Positions 1 to 9,785 of a stretch of 64,000 nt of DNA are shown here, piece by piece. Position numbers and translations under genes: made by a program. Under the pieces are notes generated by a model, which saw only the letters and a list, made by a program, of their open reading frames with translations, was not told the DNA's origin and did not search any database. Origin of the DNA: Vesta saturnalis (Eukaryota; Arthropoda; Insecta; Coleoptera; Lampyridae); contig JARFJB010001278.1 in NCBI GenBank assembly GCA_036346205.1, positions 235,001 to 299,000 on the forward strand. Direction: 5' to 3'. Numbering within the stretch: the stretch's first letter is position 1; every line of letters starts with the position of its first letter.

Positions 1-840
1 TTGTTTTTTGAGCATAAAACCAAATCCATTGGAGTTAGCTCAAATTTCTTTTCAGATTATTAATCGGCATCGAATTTAGTAAAAGTGCCGAATTTAAACC
101 TATATCCTATCTCTTATAATAAGCGAGATCCCCATGCGTGCCCTCGAATTTGGGACAGCCTGTACACTACATATTTTTTTTAAACTAACACAAGAATTTC
201 CTTTTACATTCGTTAGAATACTGGCATTCAGAAGGTTTATAGAAAATATACCAGGTCCCCAGCGTCACTGAGACAAAATTCAGAAACGAATTACCTAAAA
301 CCGATTTTGTAACAAATGAGCTAAATGTAAAATATCACATTCATCTATTTGTCTCTATTTTCTCGGTGTATAATCAGGTACTATTGTGCTATTTAGTTCT
401 GTACATCTTGATGTAGGATATACATAGTAGCATTGTTGTGAATGATGGGTTGCATTTATAAGGAGATTTTTATTTCATTGTATCCACCTCATTAGAAATT
501 TTATTATAAATTGTAATTATGTTTTACATCACAATGTCTTTCTTCATAGTAAAATTTATTTATACATACCTTATTCTATGAAAGCTATTACATAACTGAT
601 TATTATAATAGAAACGTAATTAGCATTTATATAATTTAACCGGAATCTAAACCCAGCAGGTGTTTTGATAAATATTTAATTATAGTCTTTGTTTATAAGC
701 GTTTTAAAGTATAGTAAACGATATGTCATTCATTTAATTCATTCATCTATTGTAACGAATGATTCACTATAATATTGATCATAAAATAGTTTTGTAAGCA
801 ACAAAAATTGCAACAGTTACCTAATCTATCACGCGAAAAA
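1..840. other. AT-rich upstream non-coding DNA
   Basis: No open reading frame, RNA gene or clear repeat was recognised. The stretch is AT-rich non-coding DNA upstream of the Mkp3 promoter region. Confidence 0.5.
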
Positions 841-1366
841 CCAATTCATAATGAAGAATCGGTCATGACGTCATGTCTAATCACAAAATCTTCATTTATT
901 TGATCCCCTCATAAACGCCTACGCTTGTTTTTAAGAAATGATTGTATAAAGCGTAGACATACTGAAAGTCAAAATCGTGAGAAGGAATCCGATTGAAATA
1001 GTAACGTAAGTCCTAATAGGACTGCACGCAGCATAGTTGTTCGAACCTCTTCAATGAAATGACGTTCTGAGTTTCTATTGGTTGCAGGTATGTGTTCCCG
1101 TGACTTTTAACCAATACAGTTTCGGGAAATAACGAGTGAAGTCGTTGAGAATCGCGCAGTAGCAGAAACATGGAGAATTAGCAGTAGTCGGGCAGTTGTA
1201 TAATCATTCTGAGAACTGTTGTGGTGTTATAAGCGTGTTGTTTATGTTAATAGCAATGTTGACTGAAAAGTACAGAAATTGAGATATTTTCTATGTGATA
1301 ATTAAATTTAAGGTTTATTTTAAATAGACAGAAAGGTGTTAAGTGCGCGTAAATATTAGTGTTAAA
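841..1366 (+). promoter_or_regulatory. Probable Mkp3 promoter and 5' UTR
   Basis: This stretch is noticeably more GC-rich than its flanks and lies directly before the Mkp3 start codon. A perfect CRE/ATF palindrome TGACGTCA lies at 866-873. An inverted CCAAT box (ATTGG) is at 1077-1081 and a forward CCAAT at 1111-1115. If the leader is unspliced it holds two short upstream ORFs: ATG at 1170 (three codons) and ATG at 1244 (twelve codons, stop at 1280-1282). Short upstream ORFs like these could limit translation of the phosphatase. No convincing TATA box was seen and the start site is not fixed. The motifs are seen; their use is inferred. Confidence 0.4.
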
Positions 1367-1742
1367 ATGCCTACAGCACCGGATTCTGAATACGAATTCG
1401 TATCACAAGAATGGCTTTTGGCCGAATTAAGAAGTGATTCGAAAAGTTTAGTTATTTTAGACTGTAGAAGTTCAAACGAATATGGTGAATCACATATTAG
1501 AGATGCTGTAAATTTTTCCATTCCATCTATAATGTTGAGACGTTTAGCTGCTGGAAAAATTGATTTAGTATCAACAATAAAAAGTAGAGAACTTAAAAAC
1601 AAGATTTGTAGTAGCTACAACCAGAATAAATTTGTACTCTACAACGATTTATATGGAATTCAGCAACAACTGAATGATTCTACGCTAAGCATTTTATTGC
1701 GAAGGCTGACTCAAGATGGTTGCCGTGTAGTTTGTCTTGAAG
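1367..1742 (+). CDS. Mkp3: MAP kinase phosphatase Mkp3 (DUSP6/7/9 type), coding exon 1
   Basis: First coding exon of a cytoplasmic dual-specificity phosphatase that inactivates ERK by removing phosphate from its activation-loop Thr and Tyr. It encodes about 125 residues covering the N-terminal rhodanese/CH2 regulatory domain, not the catalytic domain. The diagnostic pieces are the rhodanese core ILDCRSSNEYGESHI at residues 30-44 and the kinase-interaction motif IMLRRLAAGKI, whose two arginines (residues 58-59) match the pair that docks on ERK in DUSP6. The open frame extends upstream to a GTG at 1343, but the first ATG is at 1367 and gives the family-like start. After Leu-Glu the sequence reads AAG|GTTAGT, a good phase-1 donor at 1742/1743, followed at once by an in-frame TAG. 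The vertebrate DUSP6 first exon, as I recall it, ends at about this point. The later exons, with the HCxxGxSRS active site, are not in the window. This is the only clear host protein gene here. Confidence 0.9.
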
Positions 1743-2568
1743 GTTAGTTTTTCGTTTATTTATATTTGTTTGTAGTTTTATTTCGTGACTAATAAGGTGA
1801 AATAATAACTGAGCGCTTTCCTACGTTTTTCTATCTTTGAAATTTTGATTGAAATTTATTGCATGTTTATAACAAGAATGGCCATGATCCACAGGTACAA
1901 TCGCCCAGTGAAATAATAATATTGTTTAGTTTGCTCCATTCACTGATTGCTTCAAGTACGTACTTTTACTCTGTCCATTGAATATTTTTAAGTTCCGAGT
2001 TCACTTAGTTTCCAATTCATTCATGAAATCATTTACTATTACTTAACTTGATTATGTCACGGTTAATAAATAATATTAATGCGATGAGTAAGATTTCTAT
2101 CCATTTCGTTATTATCTAATACACAAATTTTCATTGTGTTATAAAAATGTTCTCTTTTCACAGAATCATTTTATAAAATTTATGTTTACAATTACAGATT
2201 TAGTACCTCTACCGGATGTTATACATGATCGTATCCGGTCTTTTACAAAATTAAATACGTACCGTATATTTTATACTACATAATCTAATTTTATACATCC
2301 TACTTCGACTGCGTGGTTTTTTTTTGTATTATTGTTATTATTCAATTTGTTTTGCAATTTGTTTTATGTATAAAGTATAAAAATTGTTTATCTCAGGTCA
2401 ACAGAACTTTCCCTTGATAAAGGTCTTCTCATTCGGCAAGTTATAACTTGTTAAAAGTGTACCAGACAAATATTGCATGTTCTTTTGTAAGTGAGATGAT
2501 TTATTTTCTACCCTTTTTAATTCATGACTCATTTCTTAACTCCGAAATGTGTTCCTGTATGTTTTAGT
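1743..2568 (+). other. Start of Mkp3 intron 1
   Basis: Begins with the donor GTTAGT and continues as AT-rich sequence. No gene or recognisable element was seen. Confidence 0.6.
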
Positions 2569-3074
2569 ATGATCAATGCCATCTTGAATGGTCACTAATG
2601 TAAATAATACGCTAATTATATAAATCGATATTGTTTGTTTTTATTTCAATTATTTATTTATGTAATAATCGTTAGACATTTACAAAAGTAAAGCACAAAT
2701 GTTTTTGGTATTGCGAAATAAATTTTGAAATTTGCCATTTTCGGTTTTAATACTCTTATAGGAGTGTGGGCAATGTTTAATAATACTTTTATGACATTTC
2801 TATTTGTTTTTGTGTAATGCTATACTGTATATTGGATCTAAGACAATTCCGCTTCTTACCAATGGTCCGTTATTGTTTTAATGTACACTTTTCTCGACAT
2901 GTGAAATACCCTACATTTGGCGGGTATTAAAAGGTAAGTATTAAATTCGTATGTAATTTTATAACAAACTTTTTTGCTAAATACAGTTACCTAACTATGG
3001 ATTGGTGTTAGTGTTTCTTTTATTTTACTGTTACAGTTATTACATAATGCACCTACTAATTAAAGGAAGCAAAA
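2569..3074. repeat. Dispersed repeat family A, copy 1
   Basis: About 500 bp that recurs in the same orientation at 15172-15722. Matching blocks occur in the same order: a TGATCAAYGCCA block, a TATTGTTTGTTT block, a GAAATACCCT block, AAAAGGTAAGT, then TTATAACAAACTTTTTT, then a TGTTWYAGTTATTAC block. The copies are clearly diverged. No coding potential was seen and the family was not recognised. Confidence 0.7.
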
Positions 3075-3858
3075 GTTTTAAAGCCCAGAAGGCAGAACGC
3101 AGTTACTACATATAATATTAAATAAATCAGTCATGGCAATATAAAACTCCATTTCTTTAGTTTACCTTCGATATTTGCTATGCTACTAATCATGCCAATT
3201 TGGATTTTGTAAAAATTGTATTACAAAATTTATTTATGGAACACCCGGTATATTTGTTTTGTTCTTTATAAATTGTTTGAAATTTTATGTACCAAATGGA
3301 TGCGTTACAAGGTCGAATGTGTCGGGAGGTAATACAGATGTTTGAATTTTGTACCAAGGTATAATGTGTAAATAGATCTTTAGTTCCCTACCTATAGTTG
3401 AATGTTGTAATAATACAACTTATAGTTTTAAAATTTAGTATATAACGTTTTTTGGATAGTTTAGTATAGGTGAGGGGTTATGCTCTTGTCTACACCGAAT
3501 GATAATTTAATAATTTTTCACAATTTTTGCTAGTAATGCCTATCCTGCTCTTATAATACCGACAATGCCGTTAGTTATCAAATCAATAACGCCATTCATA
3601 TTCCCCGACTATGTACTGTCGATGTGACTGCAGCACTAAATGCTCAAATTGCAGGTACTGCTGGTTTCAAATTTATTAACGACCTCGTTTGGAGATTTTT
3701 CATGAAACACTGAATATCTAGAAAACTATTAATTTTATAGCAAAAGGTTTAGAGACTTTTTAAAGTTTATTCAATTTTACGCTTTTCTCAGTACAATTTT
3801 TTCGTAGGACGATAAATGTGAAAAACGTACTTCAAGAAACCGCTTCAGCATATTGAAT
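3075..3858. other. Non-coding DNA with one solitary CACCCGGTATA end
   Basis: Mostly featureless AT-rich DNA. At about 3240 there is a lone GGAACACCCGGTATA, a variant of the CACCCTGTATA terminus used by the long-inverted-repeat elements elsewhere in the window. It is probably a relic end. Confidence 0.4.
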
Positions 3859-4054
3859 AGCAGGCCACACACACACATGAAACTTTACCCGCCACTGTTA
3901 AACGACAAATTCGTGCGTTAGTGGTTGAGTCGTGCCAGACACGCGTCAGTCTTATCCTGCAGAGACTTGTCTGAATGGTAAACTTCACGGGGTAACTTCT
4001 GTGTTACCATAAACGTACAGATTTTTGTGAGGTGTTAAATCTGCGTAGTTACAG

Positions 4055-4327
4055 CAGGTCTTAGCTGAGTCCCTAATCAACAAAATATTAGCAAAAGGGT
4101 TATTCCAAGAATTAACTCGTCTAACATATGTTACTGAGAAAAATGTTAGGAACGATACTTCTTCTCGGCAGTCGACCATCAATAATACGAATTACCCGTT
4201 TTCCTCAAGTACGAAAAACACGTCATCACTATCTCCTCAGCCAAGTCCTGAACCTGCTACGCCCAATTCATTATGCACATATTATTTAGATGCTGCACAA
4301 AGCTGTCTGATAATAATATGTAGTTAA
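4055..4327 (+). pseudogene. Putative Harbinger accessory (DNA-binding partner) protein, last exon
   Basis: An open frame of 90 codons without its own start, preceded by TTACAG (acceptor at 4053-4054) and ended by TAA at 4325-4327. The translation starts QQVLAESLINKILAKGLFQE, then becomes Ser/Thr/Pro-rich (PQPSPEPATPNS). That resembles the C-terminal part of the MADF/Myb-like second protein of Harbinger elements: a short helix, then a low-complexity tail. The upstream exons encoding the DNA-binding domain are absent. It runs toward the transposase exon on the other strand. The assignment rests mostly on position inside a Harbinger element; the sequence alone is not diagnostic. Confidence 0.4.
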
Positions 4328-4461
4328 TTCAGTCGATATACCATTTAGTTTTGTAACACTAGTTTATTTTTAGTTTTTTTTTTTATTGTTGATTTCATTT
4401 AAGGTATATTACGTTCATTTGCAAAGAAACTCTTTTCAAATACAGAATAAAGATTTATTTA

Positions 4462-4818
4462 TTAACTTACCTTCATATATTCTGCTTTCAGAGAATCAAA
4501 AATGACAGAACATGTCTGTGGTATAATGTAGTCCAGTGCTTGAGCAGAAATTCCAACGGAATATTTTAAATCTTCATAAGATCTGCCTGTTGCGAGAAAT
4601 CTAAGCGTGGCTAGCAAACGTTCCTCTGGAGAAATTGGTTCTCGCGTGGCAGTAATTTGCTTTGTTAATCCTTGCTTTACCATAGATAATAATTTTTCAA
4701 AACTTGTAGCGTCCATTCTTAAATAATTTCTAAAATCATCGGGCTCATTTGGCTCAATTGCTTTAATAAAGGCAAATGACTTAGAGTTTCCTTTTCCAGT
4801 AACCACTTTTTTACCCAT
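4462..4818 (-). pseudogene. PIF/Harbinger transposase (HARBI1-like), N-terminal exon
   Basis: An intact 118-residue frame starting at ATG 4818. It matches the N-terminal helical domain of Harbinger transposases: FRNYLRMDATSFEKLLSMV, then ISPEERLLATLRFLATGRSY with the family's TLRFLATG signature, then a helix-turn-helix-like segment. The open frame runs to 4462; its conserved part ends with the codons for EYMK, directly followed by GTAAGT on the minus strand. AAG|GTAAGT is a consensus donor, so this is a true first exon, not a random truncation. The expected second exon with the DDE residues should lie at lower coordinates but is not there, so an internal deletion removed it. The exon has no stops or frameshifts, which suggests fairly recent activity of the parent. 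Confidence 0.75.
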
Positions 4819-5257
4819 TTACTTTGACGTTTTGTCGTTATAGAGTACAAAGTGTTTGTCATAAGATGTATATTGATCATACCCGATCATACCCAAACAC
4901 AATGCAACTTTTTTCCTATTTATATTACTCCTGGGCATTTTCTCACTAATTGTAAAACATTAAAATGTCACCAGAAACTCAGAAACGGCAAAACTTACAC
5001 TAAAAACTTCTGTCAAGACTGAATTCCACAGTTTTGGCAAAGTCCGCAGACAAGTTGAAGGTTTTCGCCATTAACGGACAATTTTGTCTGCGAGAGATTA
5101 ACTACGCCAGCGTTGTCTGCGGACATGTCTTTCAAGTTAGTGGAGTGCGACAGTTTAGTCTGTGGCATGCAAAGTTTACCAAAACCGCAGATTTGAACCG
5201 TCCTGGATAAAGTCTCCAGACAAACCTTTGTGTGTGTGTGTGTGGCCGGCTAATGAA

Positions 5258-5590
5258 TATATCGCAACTATCAACTTTACTGCAAACAATGTAAAGATAA
5301 GTTTTCGTAATAAGTTTTTCATAGGGTAATAAATAAATCAGCTCGATCAATTCGACATAAATATTGCATATTTCTCATTAGAGTTTCTTTTGAAAAGATT
5401 TGGAGTTCTTAGTAGCGGTTCAAAGAATTCCGTCGGTTAGCGAATCTAGATTTCAGCTTCGAAAATGGATTTCAAGATCGAATAGTTTTTGTGAGTACTA
5501 GAATTCTTTATAAATAAAAAAAATATTGCAGCAAAAAGTTTGCACAATTTCTGCAAATTTGGATTTGAGAGCTAATAGTTTTGACGGTTT
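5258..5590. repeat. Duplicated block, unit 1
   Basis: First of two adjacent copies of a block of about 320 bp (unit 2 at 5591-5910). Shared landmarks are the ATCRCAAACTATCAACTTTA start, CATAGGSTAATAAATCAG, a GATTTGGAGTTCT block and GCACAATTTCTGCAAATTTG. The block is non-coding and its family is unknown. Confidence 0.75.
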
Positions 5591-5910
5591 ATTATATCGC
5601 AAACTATCAACTTTACAGCAAAGAATGTAGAGTCAAGTTTTTCATAGGCTAATAAATCAGTTCGATCAACTCGACATAACTATTTCATATTTCTCATTAG
5701 AGTTTTGTTTGAAGAGATTTGGAGTTCTCTAGTAGGAGTTTAAAGAATTCTGTTAGTAAGCGAATCTGGTTTTGACCGTTGATAATGGATTTCAAGATGG
5801 AATAGTTTTTGTGTATTAGAATTCCTAATAAATAAAAAACATTGTAGCAAAAAGTATGCACAATTTCTGCAAATTTGGATTTGTGGTTGTTTTGACGATT
5901 TACGATATCA
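5591..5910. repeat. Duplicated block, unit 2
   Basis: Second copy of the block at 5258-5590, roughly 80-85% alike by eye. A third, short copy of its front part (from TTTTCATAGGCTAATAAATC) lies at 6783-6846, beyond the hAT-like MITE. Confidence 0.75.
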
Positions 5911-5918
5911 AAGCCACA

Positions 5919-6515
5919 CATGTAAAATACCCGGGTACTTAAATCTTGGGGTAAATACCTTGGGTATTTACCTGGGTAAATACACAACATTCATAAATAC
6001 CCGGGGACTTTGGGTATTTATGATATTTTAGATCAAATTTCAAATATAATTTATATGTATTCCATTTTTACTATTGTCAATATTATTTATAGTATTTGAG
6101 GACATTTTATTGGTCATCTTTAATAGTTATTTTATAAATTAATAAATAATTTACAAATAATTTTTGTTTATGCGAATATTTTTGTAAAATGACCAGAACT
6201 GCACCATTTGGTAGCACTTTTAAACAATTGTTATTGTCATTGAAAGATCATTACAGCATGGAAATTGCAATAAAACCTTCTAAAATTCCACCACAGTTCA
6301 TTAAAAAGTAAAATACCCGGGCCATGGGTATTTATTCCGATTTTGACCAGAAGTGAAATGCTTGTGGTAACTACACTATAAACTTTAAAACAATTTTTAT
6401 CATCATTTTATACTCCTTTTAGCATGGAGATTGCAATGAACTTAGTAAAAATCTCATAAGCTTTATACAAATTATAAATACCCACATTTTGGGTATTTAC
6501 CCGGCCCACATCACT
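5919..6515. mobile_element. hAT-like non-autonomous element (MITE)
   Basis: About 600 bp flanked by a 7 bp direct repeat AGCCACA (5912-5918 and 6516-6522; the eighth base differs). The right end read inward is AGTGATGTGGGCCGGGTAAA, similar to hAT ends. The left end is shorter and diverged. Inside, both ends are packed with the self-complementary motif GGGTATTTACC/AATACCCGGG. No coding capacity is present. The hAT assignment rests on the target duplication and the end sequence. Confidence 0.45.
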
Positions 6516-7136
6516 AGCCACAGATAATGTAAGTTCTTTATAGTAAAAAGTTTTTTTTCAGTAAGGGTTACTAACAGTAGCTACGAATAAATTAGGTTAA
6601 ATTCCTTAATTTTTACGAGTTCCAGCAGTTCTGGCGCCAACCAGTTTTAGTACCCGCAGAGGTATATCCAAACTACTGATATTCTAACCAAATAATTTTC
6701 GACAAAACAAAATTTTCTGATCGATGTTCTTTAAAATCAGATAACTTTGGATGCACAATCGTATCGCTTCTGGCCGTCATAATTTTCATAGGCTAATAAA
6801 TCAGTTCGATCAACTCGACATAAGTATTTCATATTTCTCATTAGAGAACTTTCCATTATTTGCGACATCAAAACATTTTATTTATCAGTACACACATGCC
6901 CGCGCGCGCAGCGGATCTGCGTAATTTGAAATTGTCGATGACATTGTGTAAGCTCTACCTTAAATTTCATTACTACGCCATCTAGCGGTGATACATAGAA
7001 CCTAAAATTTTAAGTTTTTCCAAAAAATAATCTATTGAAAGAGGCGCTTGGACTTTTCAACGTTTAATATTAATTAAACAACCCAAATCAAATTGGGATA
7101 TATTCCAAGGCTCTAATTTATTGGATAAATGGTACA
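6516..7136. other. Non-coding DNA with a CTCF-like motif
   Basis: Holds the short third copy of the duplicated block (6783-6846). At about 6974-6987 it has CGCCATCTAGCGG, whose complement contains CTAGATGGCG, close to the insect CTCF core. Nothing else was seen. Confidence 0.4.
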
Positions 7137-9475
7137 TACAGGGTGGGGCACCGCATGCGCCACGGAGTTTCTATTGGAATTTTTTAATTACTTTGTCTTA
7201 GAGCAAATACATGGTGTTAAGGAGCACAATTTAACTATACAGGGTGTTCATAAAAAAGATCCATATCGTAGTTATATATTTTTTGGAATCTACTAATAAA
7301 ATAAAGGTAAGTTGCAATAGAATTCCCTATACCTAAAACCTACCGTTTCGAAGATATTTAATCATTTTTGAAATTACAGCCTTGAATTCAAAATTTAATT
7401 TTGCTACGTTTATTATTATTGAAACAGCGTACACTGTCAGCACTTTGCAAAAGGGTTCAGAAAATACACAGGGCGCTCAAAAATCGAATGTCATCTAATA
7501 TTGCAAATAACTGCCTTATTCTAAATAGTACACCCTGTATGTAATTAAAAAAATTGTAAAATTTATAACCTTTCAAATTATTCTAGGGTTCCCTATACCT
7601 AACTCTAACAGTTTTTGAGTTATTTTGAAATTTTTAAATAAGCTACAATAATTCAGATACTCGAGGTTTACTTGAAGATGCAAGATGACATTGGCAATAC
7701 TTAATTATTATTTCACATATGTTAAATAATATAACGTTATAATATTGTATTTCTAAGGTAGTCACTTTGTATTAATAAGCGAATTTGTCGTACAAAAATT
7801 GTGTAAAACTGAAAGGATACTCTGTACATGAAAGAATTGATATGATTTTAACGATTGTAGAATGTCCAGAAAATTCATCACTAGCAGAAATGATTTATGC
7901 TCAAAAATATCCCACTCGCAATCATCCCAACCAAAGAGTATTGCAACGATTGTTGGAAGTGTTCCGTAGAACGAGAAGTGTAGCATATCAGAAAATTAAC
8001 AGACCAAAGCGTGTTACTGGAAATGGTGACAATGAATTTGAGGTGATTGTCGCCCTTGCTGAACATCCCCACAAAAGTTAGCGTAAGGTAAGTCGAGAAG
8101 TAGGTATCATCAAACGAAGCATTGGTTGAATAATTAAAAGACACAAATTTTATCCATACCGTATTCAGTTACATCAGGATCTGCTTGATAATGACTTCAT
8201 TCGAAGACTTGATTTTTGCGTATGGCTGCTCGACAAAGTGGGTCAAAATGATAATTTTTCGGCTTTGTACTATTTTCTGACGAATCTACGTTCCATAATA
8301 ACGGATTGGTCAACAAACACAATTTGCATTACTACAGTGATGAAAATCCCCATTTAGTTCGCACCCTTGTTCATCAGCACCGATGGTCTGTTAACGTGTA
8401 GGGCTGAATTTTGGGAACGTACGTAATAGGGCCTAATTTTTTTAATGGAAATTTAAACTGTCAAAAGTTTAGAAGATTTTCGCAACATAATTTACCTGAT
8501 TTCCAATAGATATCAGAAGATATATGTGGCTTCGGTTATATGGTGCCCCGGTACATATTGTAGTCCAAGTTCGCCTATTTAAATAGTACTTTCCCTAATA
8601 AATGGATAGGACGGGGAGGACCACAAACTTGGCCGACAAAATCCCCAAATATGACGTGTAGATTTTTTTTATGGGGCTACATAAAAGGTATTGTTTATAA
8701 CGTAACTCCGGCTACACCTGCTGATACGAAGATAAGAATAGCAATGCCTTTGAAGCAATAACATCTCAAATGTTATTAAATGTAAAGGGGTCTTTCCAGG
8801 ACAGAATACGCCTTTGTATTGATCAAAATGGACGTTTTATTTACCCTACAAAATAAAAAAAGATGTCATCTTGTATTTCAAGGCCACCTTAATATTGAAA
8901 AATTAGATGTAATATTTAAAAAATAGGGAACCCTAGTATAATTTGAAAGGTTATAAAATTTTACAATTTTTTTTTTATTAAATACAGGGTGTGCTATTTA
9001 AAATAAGGCAGTTATTTGCAATATTAGGTACCTGCAATTGACATTTGATTTTTAGTGCCCTGTATATTTTCTGAACAAAAATGTTATGCTGTGTTACACA
9101 ATAACCCTTTCGCAAAGTACTGACAGAGGTTACGCTGTTTCAATAATAATAAACGTAGCAAAAATAAATTCTGAATTCAAATCTGTAATTTAAAAAATCA
9201 GTAAATATCTTTGAAACGGTAGGTTTTAGGTATACGGAATTCAATTGCAACTTGCCTTTATTTTATTCGCAGATTCCAAAGAAAACGTATAATATACGGG
9301 ATGTTCCATTAAAAAAAGTATAACTTTGATATGGATCTTTTTTTGTGAACACCCTATATAGTTGAAATTATTTTTAAATTGTGCTCATAAACACCCTGTA
9401 TATGCTCTAAGAAAAAAGAAATAAAAAATTCCAATAGGCTCCTGTAGAAACCCCGTGGCGTATATACTGCGTGCA
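7137..9475. mobile_element. Long-inverted-repeat mariner-superfamily element, copy 1
   Basis: A 2.3 kb element with inverted arms of about 560 bp (roughly 7137-7690 and 8865-9475). The left arm starts TACAGGGTGGGGCACC and includes internal copies of TACAGGGTGTTC (about 7237) and CACCCTGTAT (about 7531). The right arm mirrors them and dissolves into a GT-rich microsatellite at its outer edge, so the exact right end is lost. Between the arms lies one decayed transposase gene on the plus strand. Arms this long are unusual for mariner-type elements, whose terminal repeats are commonly only a few tens of bases. Confidence 0.75.
7785..8855 (+). pseudogene. Mariner-superfamily transposase pseudogene (DDxD type)
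   Basis: Decayed transposase inside copy 1. The first 98 codons are open, from 7785 (no ATG) to a stop at 8079-8081, and resemble the N-terminal helix-turn-helix region of this group. In a shifted frame the first catalytic aspartate is visible in LFSDESTFHNNGLVNKHNLH (GAC at 8279-8281), followed by YYSDENPHLVRT. Later pieces are PNKWIGRGGPQTWPTKSPN (8594 on, where SPD has become SPN) and WGYIKGIVYNVTPATPADTK. The end resembles the usual C-terminal C-x-x-NGxxxE motif. At least four frameshifts or stops break it. The same protein type recurs at 36674-37568 and 50184-50388. The copy is inactive. Confidence 0.8.
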
Positions 9476-9545
9476 TGCGTGTGTGCGCTGTGTGTGGGTG
9501 GGTGCGTGCGTGCTTGCGTGCGTGCGTGGGTGTGTGTGTGTATAT
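9469..9545. repeat. GT/TGCG microsatellite
   Basis: Simple repeat of TG, TGCG and TGGG units at the outer edge of the long-inverted-repeat element. Short ORFs across it on both strands are artefacts of the repeat. Confidence 0.9.
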
Positions 9546-9785
9546 CTGATTTCATTAAGGATTTTTCTGACTTTGCTGAACACTTTTCTGTCCCATTTTC
9601 AATACCACTGATATCATATCGTTGTGTGACCTTTTCGAAGAATAAGTTGTACACATTTTACTGAAATTACATGGTTACTTTCTGGCTACACTCACGATTA
9701 ATTGTTGCAGATATTAACTTTATCATCTACCGACTACTGATATACCTCTGGCTATCATCTCACTCCGAACACAGTGTAAAAGTCA

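Larger units (their letters stand above)
3859..5251. mobile_element. Internally deleted PIF/Harbinger DNA transposon
   Basis: A 1.39 kb element bounded by imperfect terminal inverted repeats: AGCAGGCCACACACACACA at the left (3859 on) and its complement, ending TGTGTGTGGCCGGCT, at the right (ending 5251). The trinucleotide AAT lies just outside both ends (3856-3858 and 5252-5254), which fits the 3 bp target duplication of this superfamily. Inside are a Harbinger transposase exon on the minus strand and an unrelated terminal exon on the plus strand. Having two protein genes is typical of Harbinger elements. The DDE nuclease part of the transposase is missing, so this copy should not be autonomous. 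Confidence 0.6.

Noticed and set aside
9385..9664. Cys/Ala- and His/Thr-rich ORFs on both strands
   Set aside because: They read through the GT/TGCG microsatellite.
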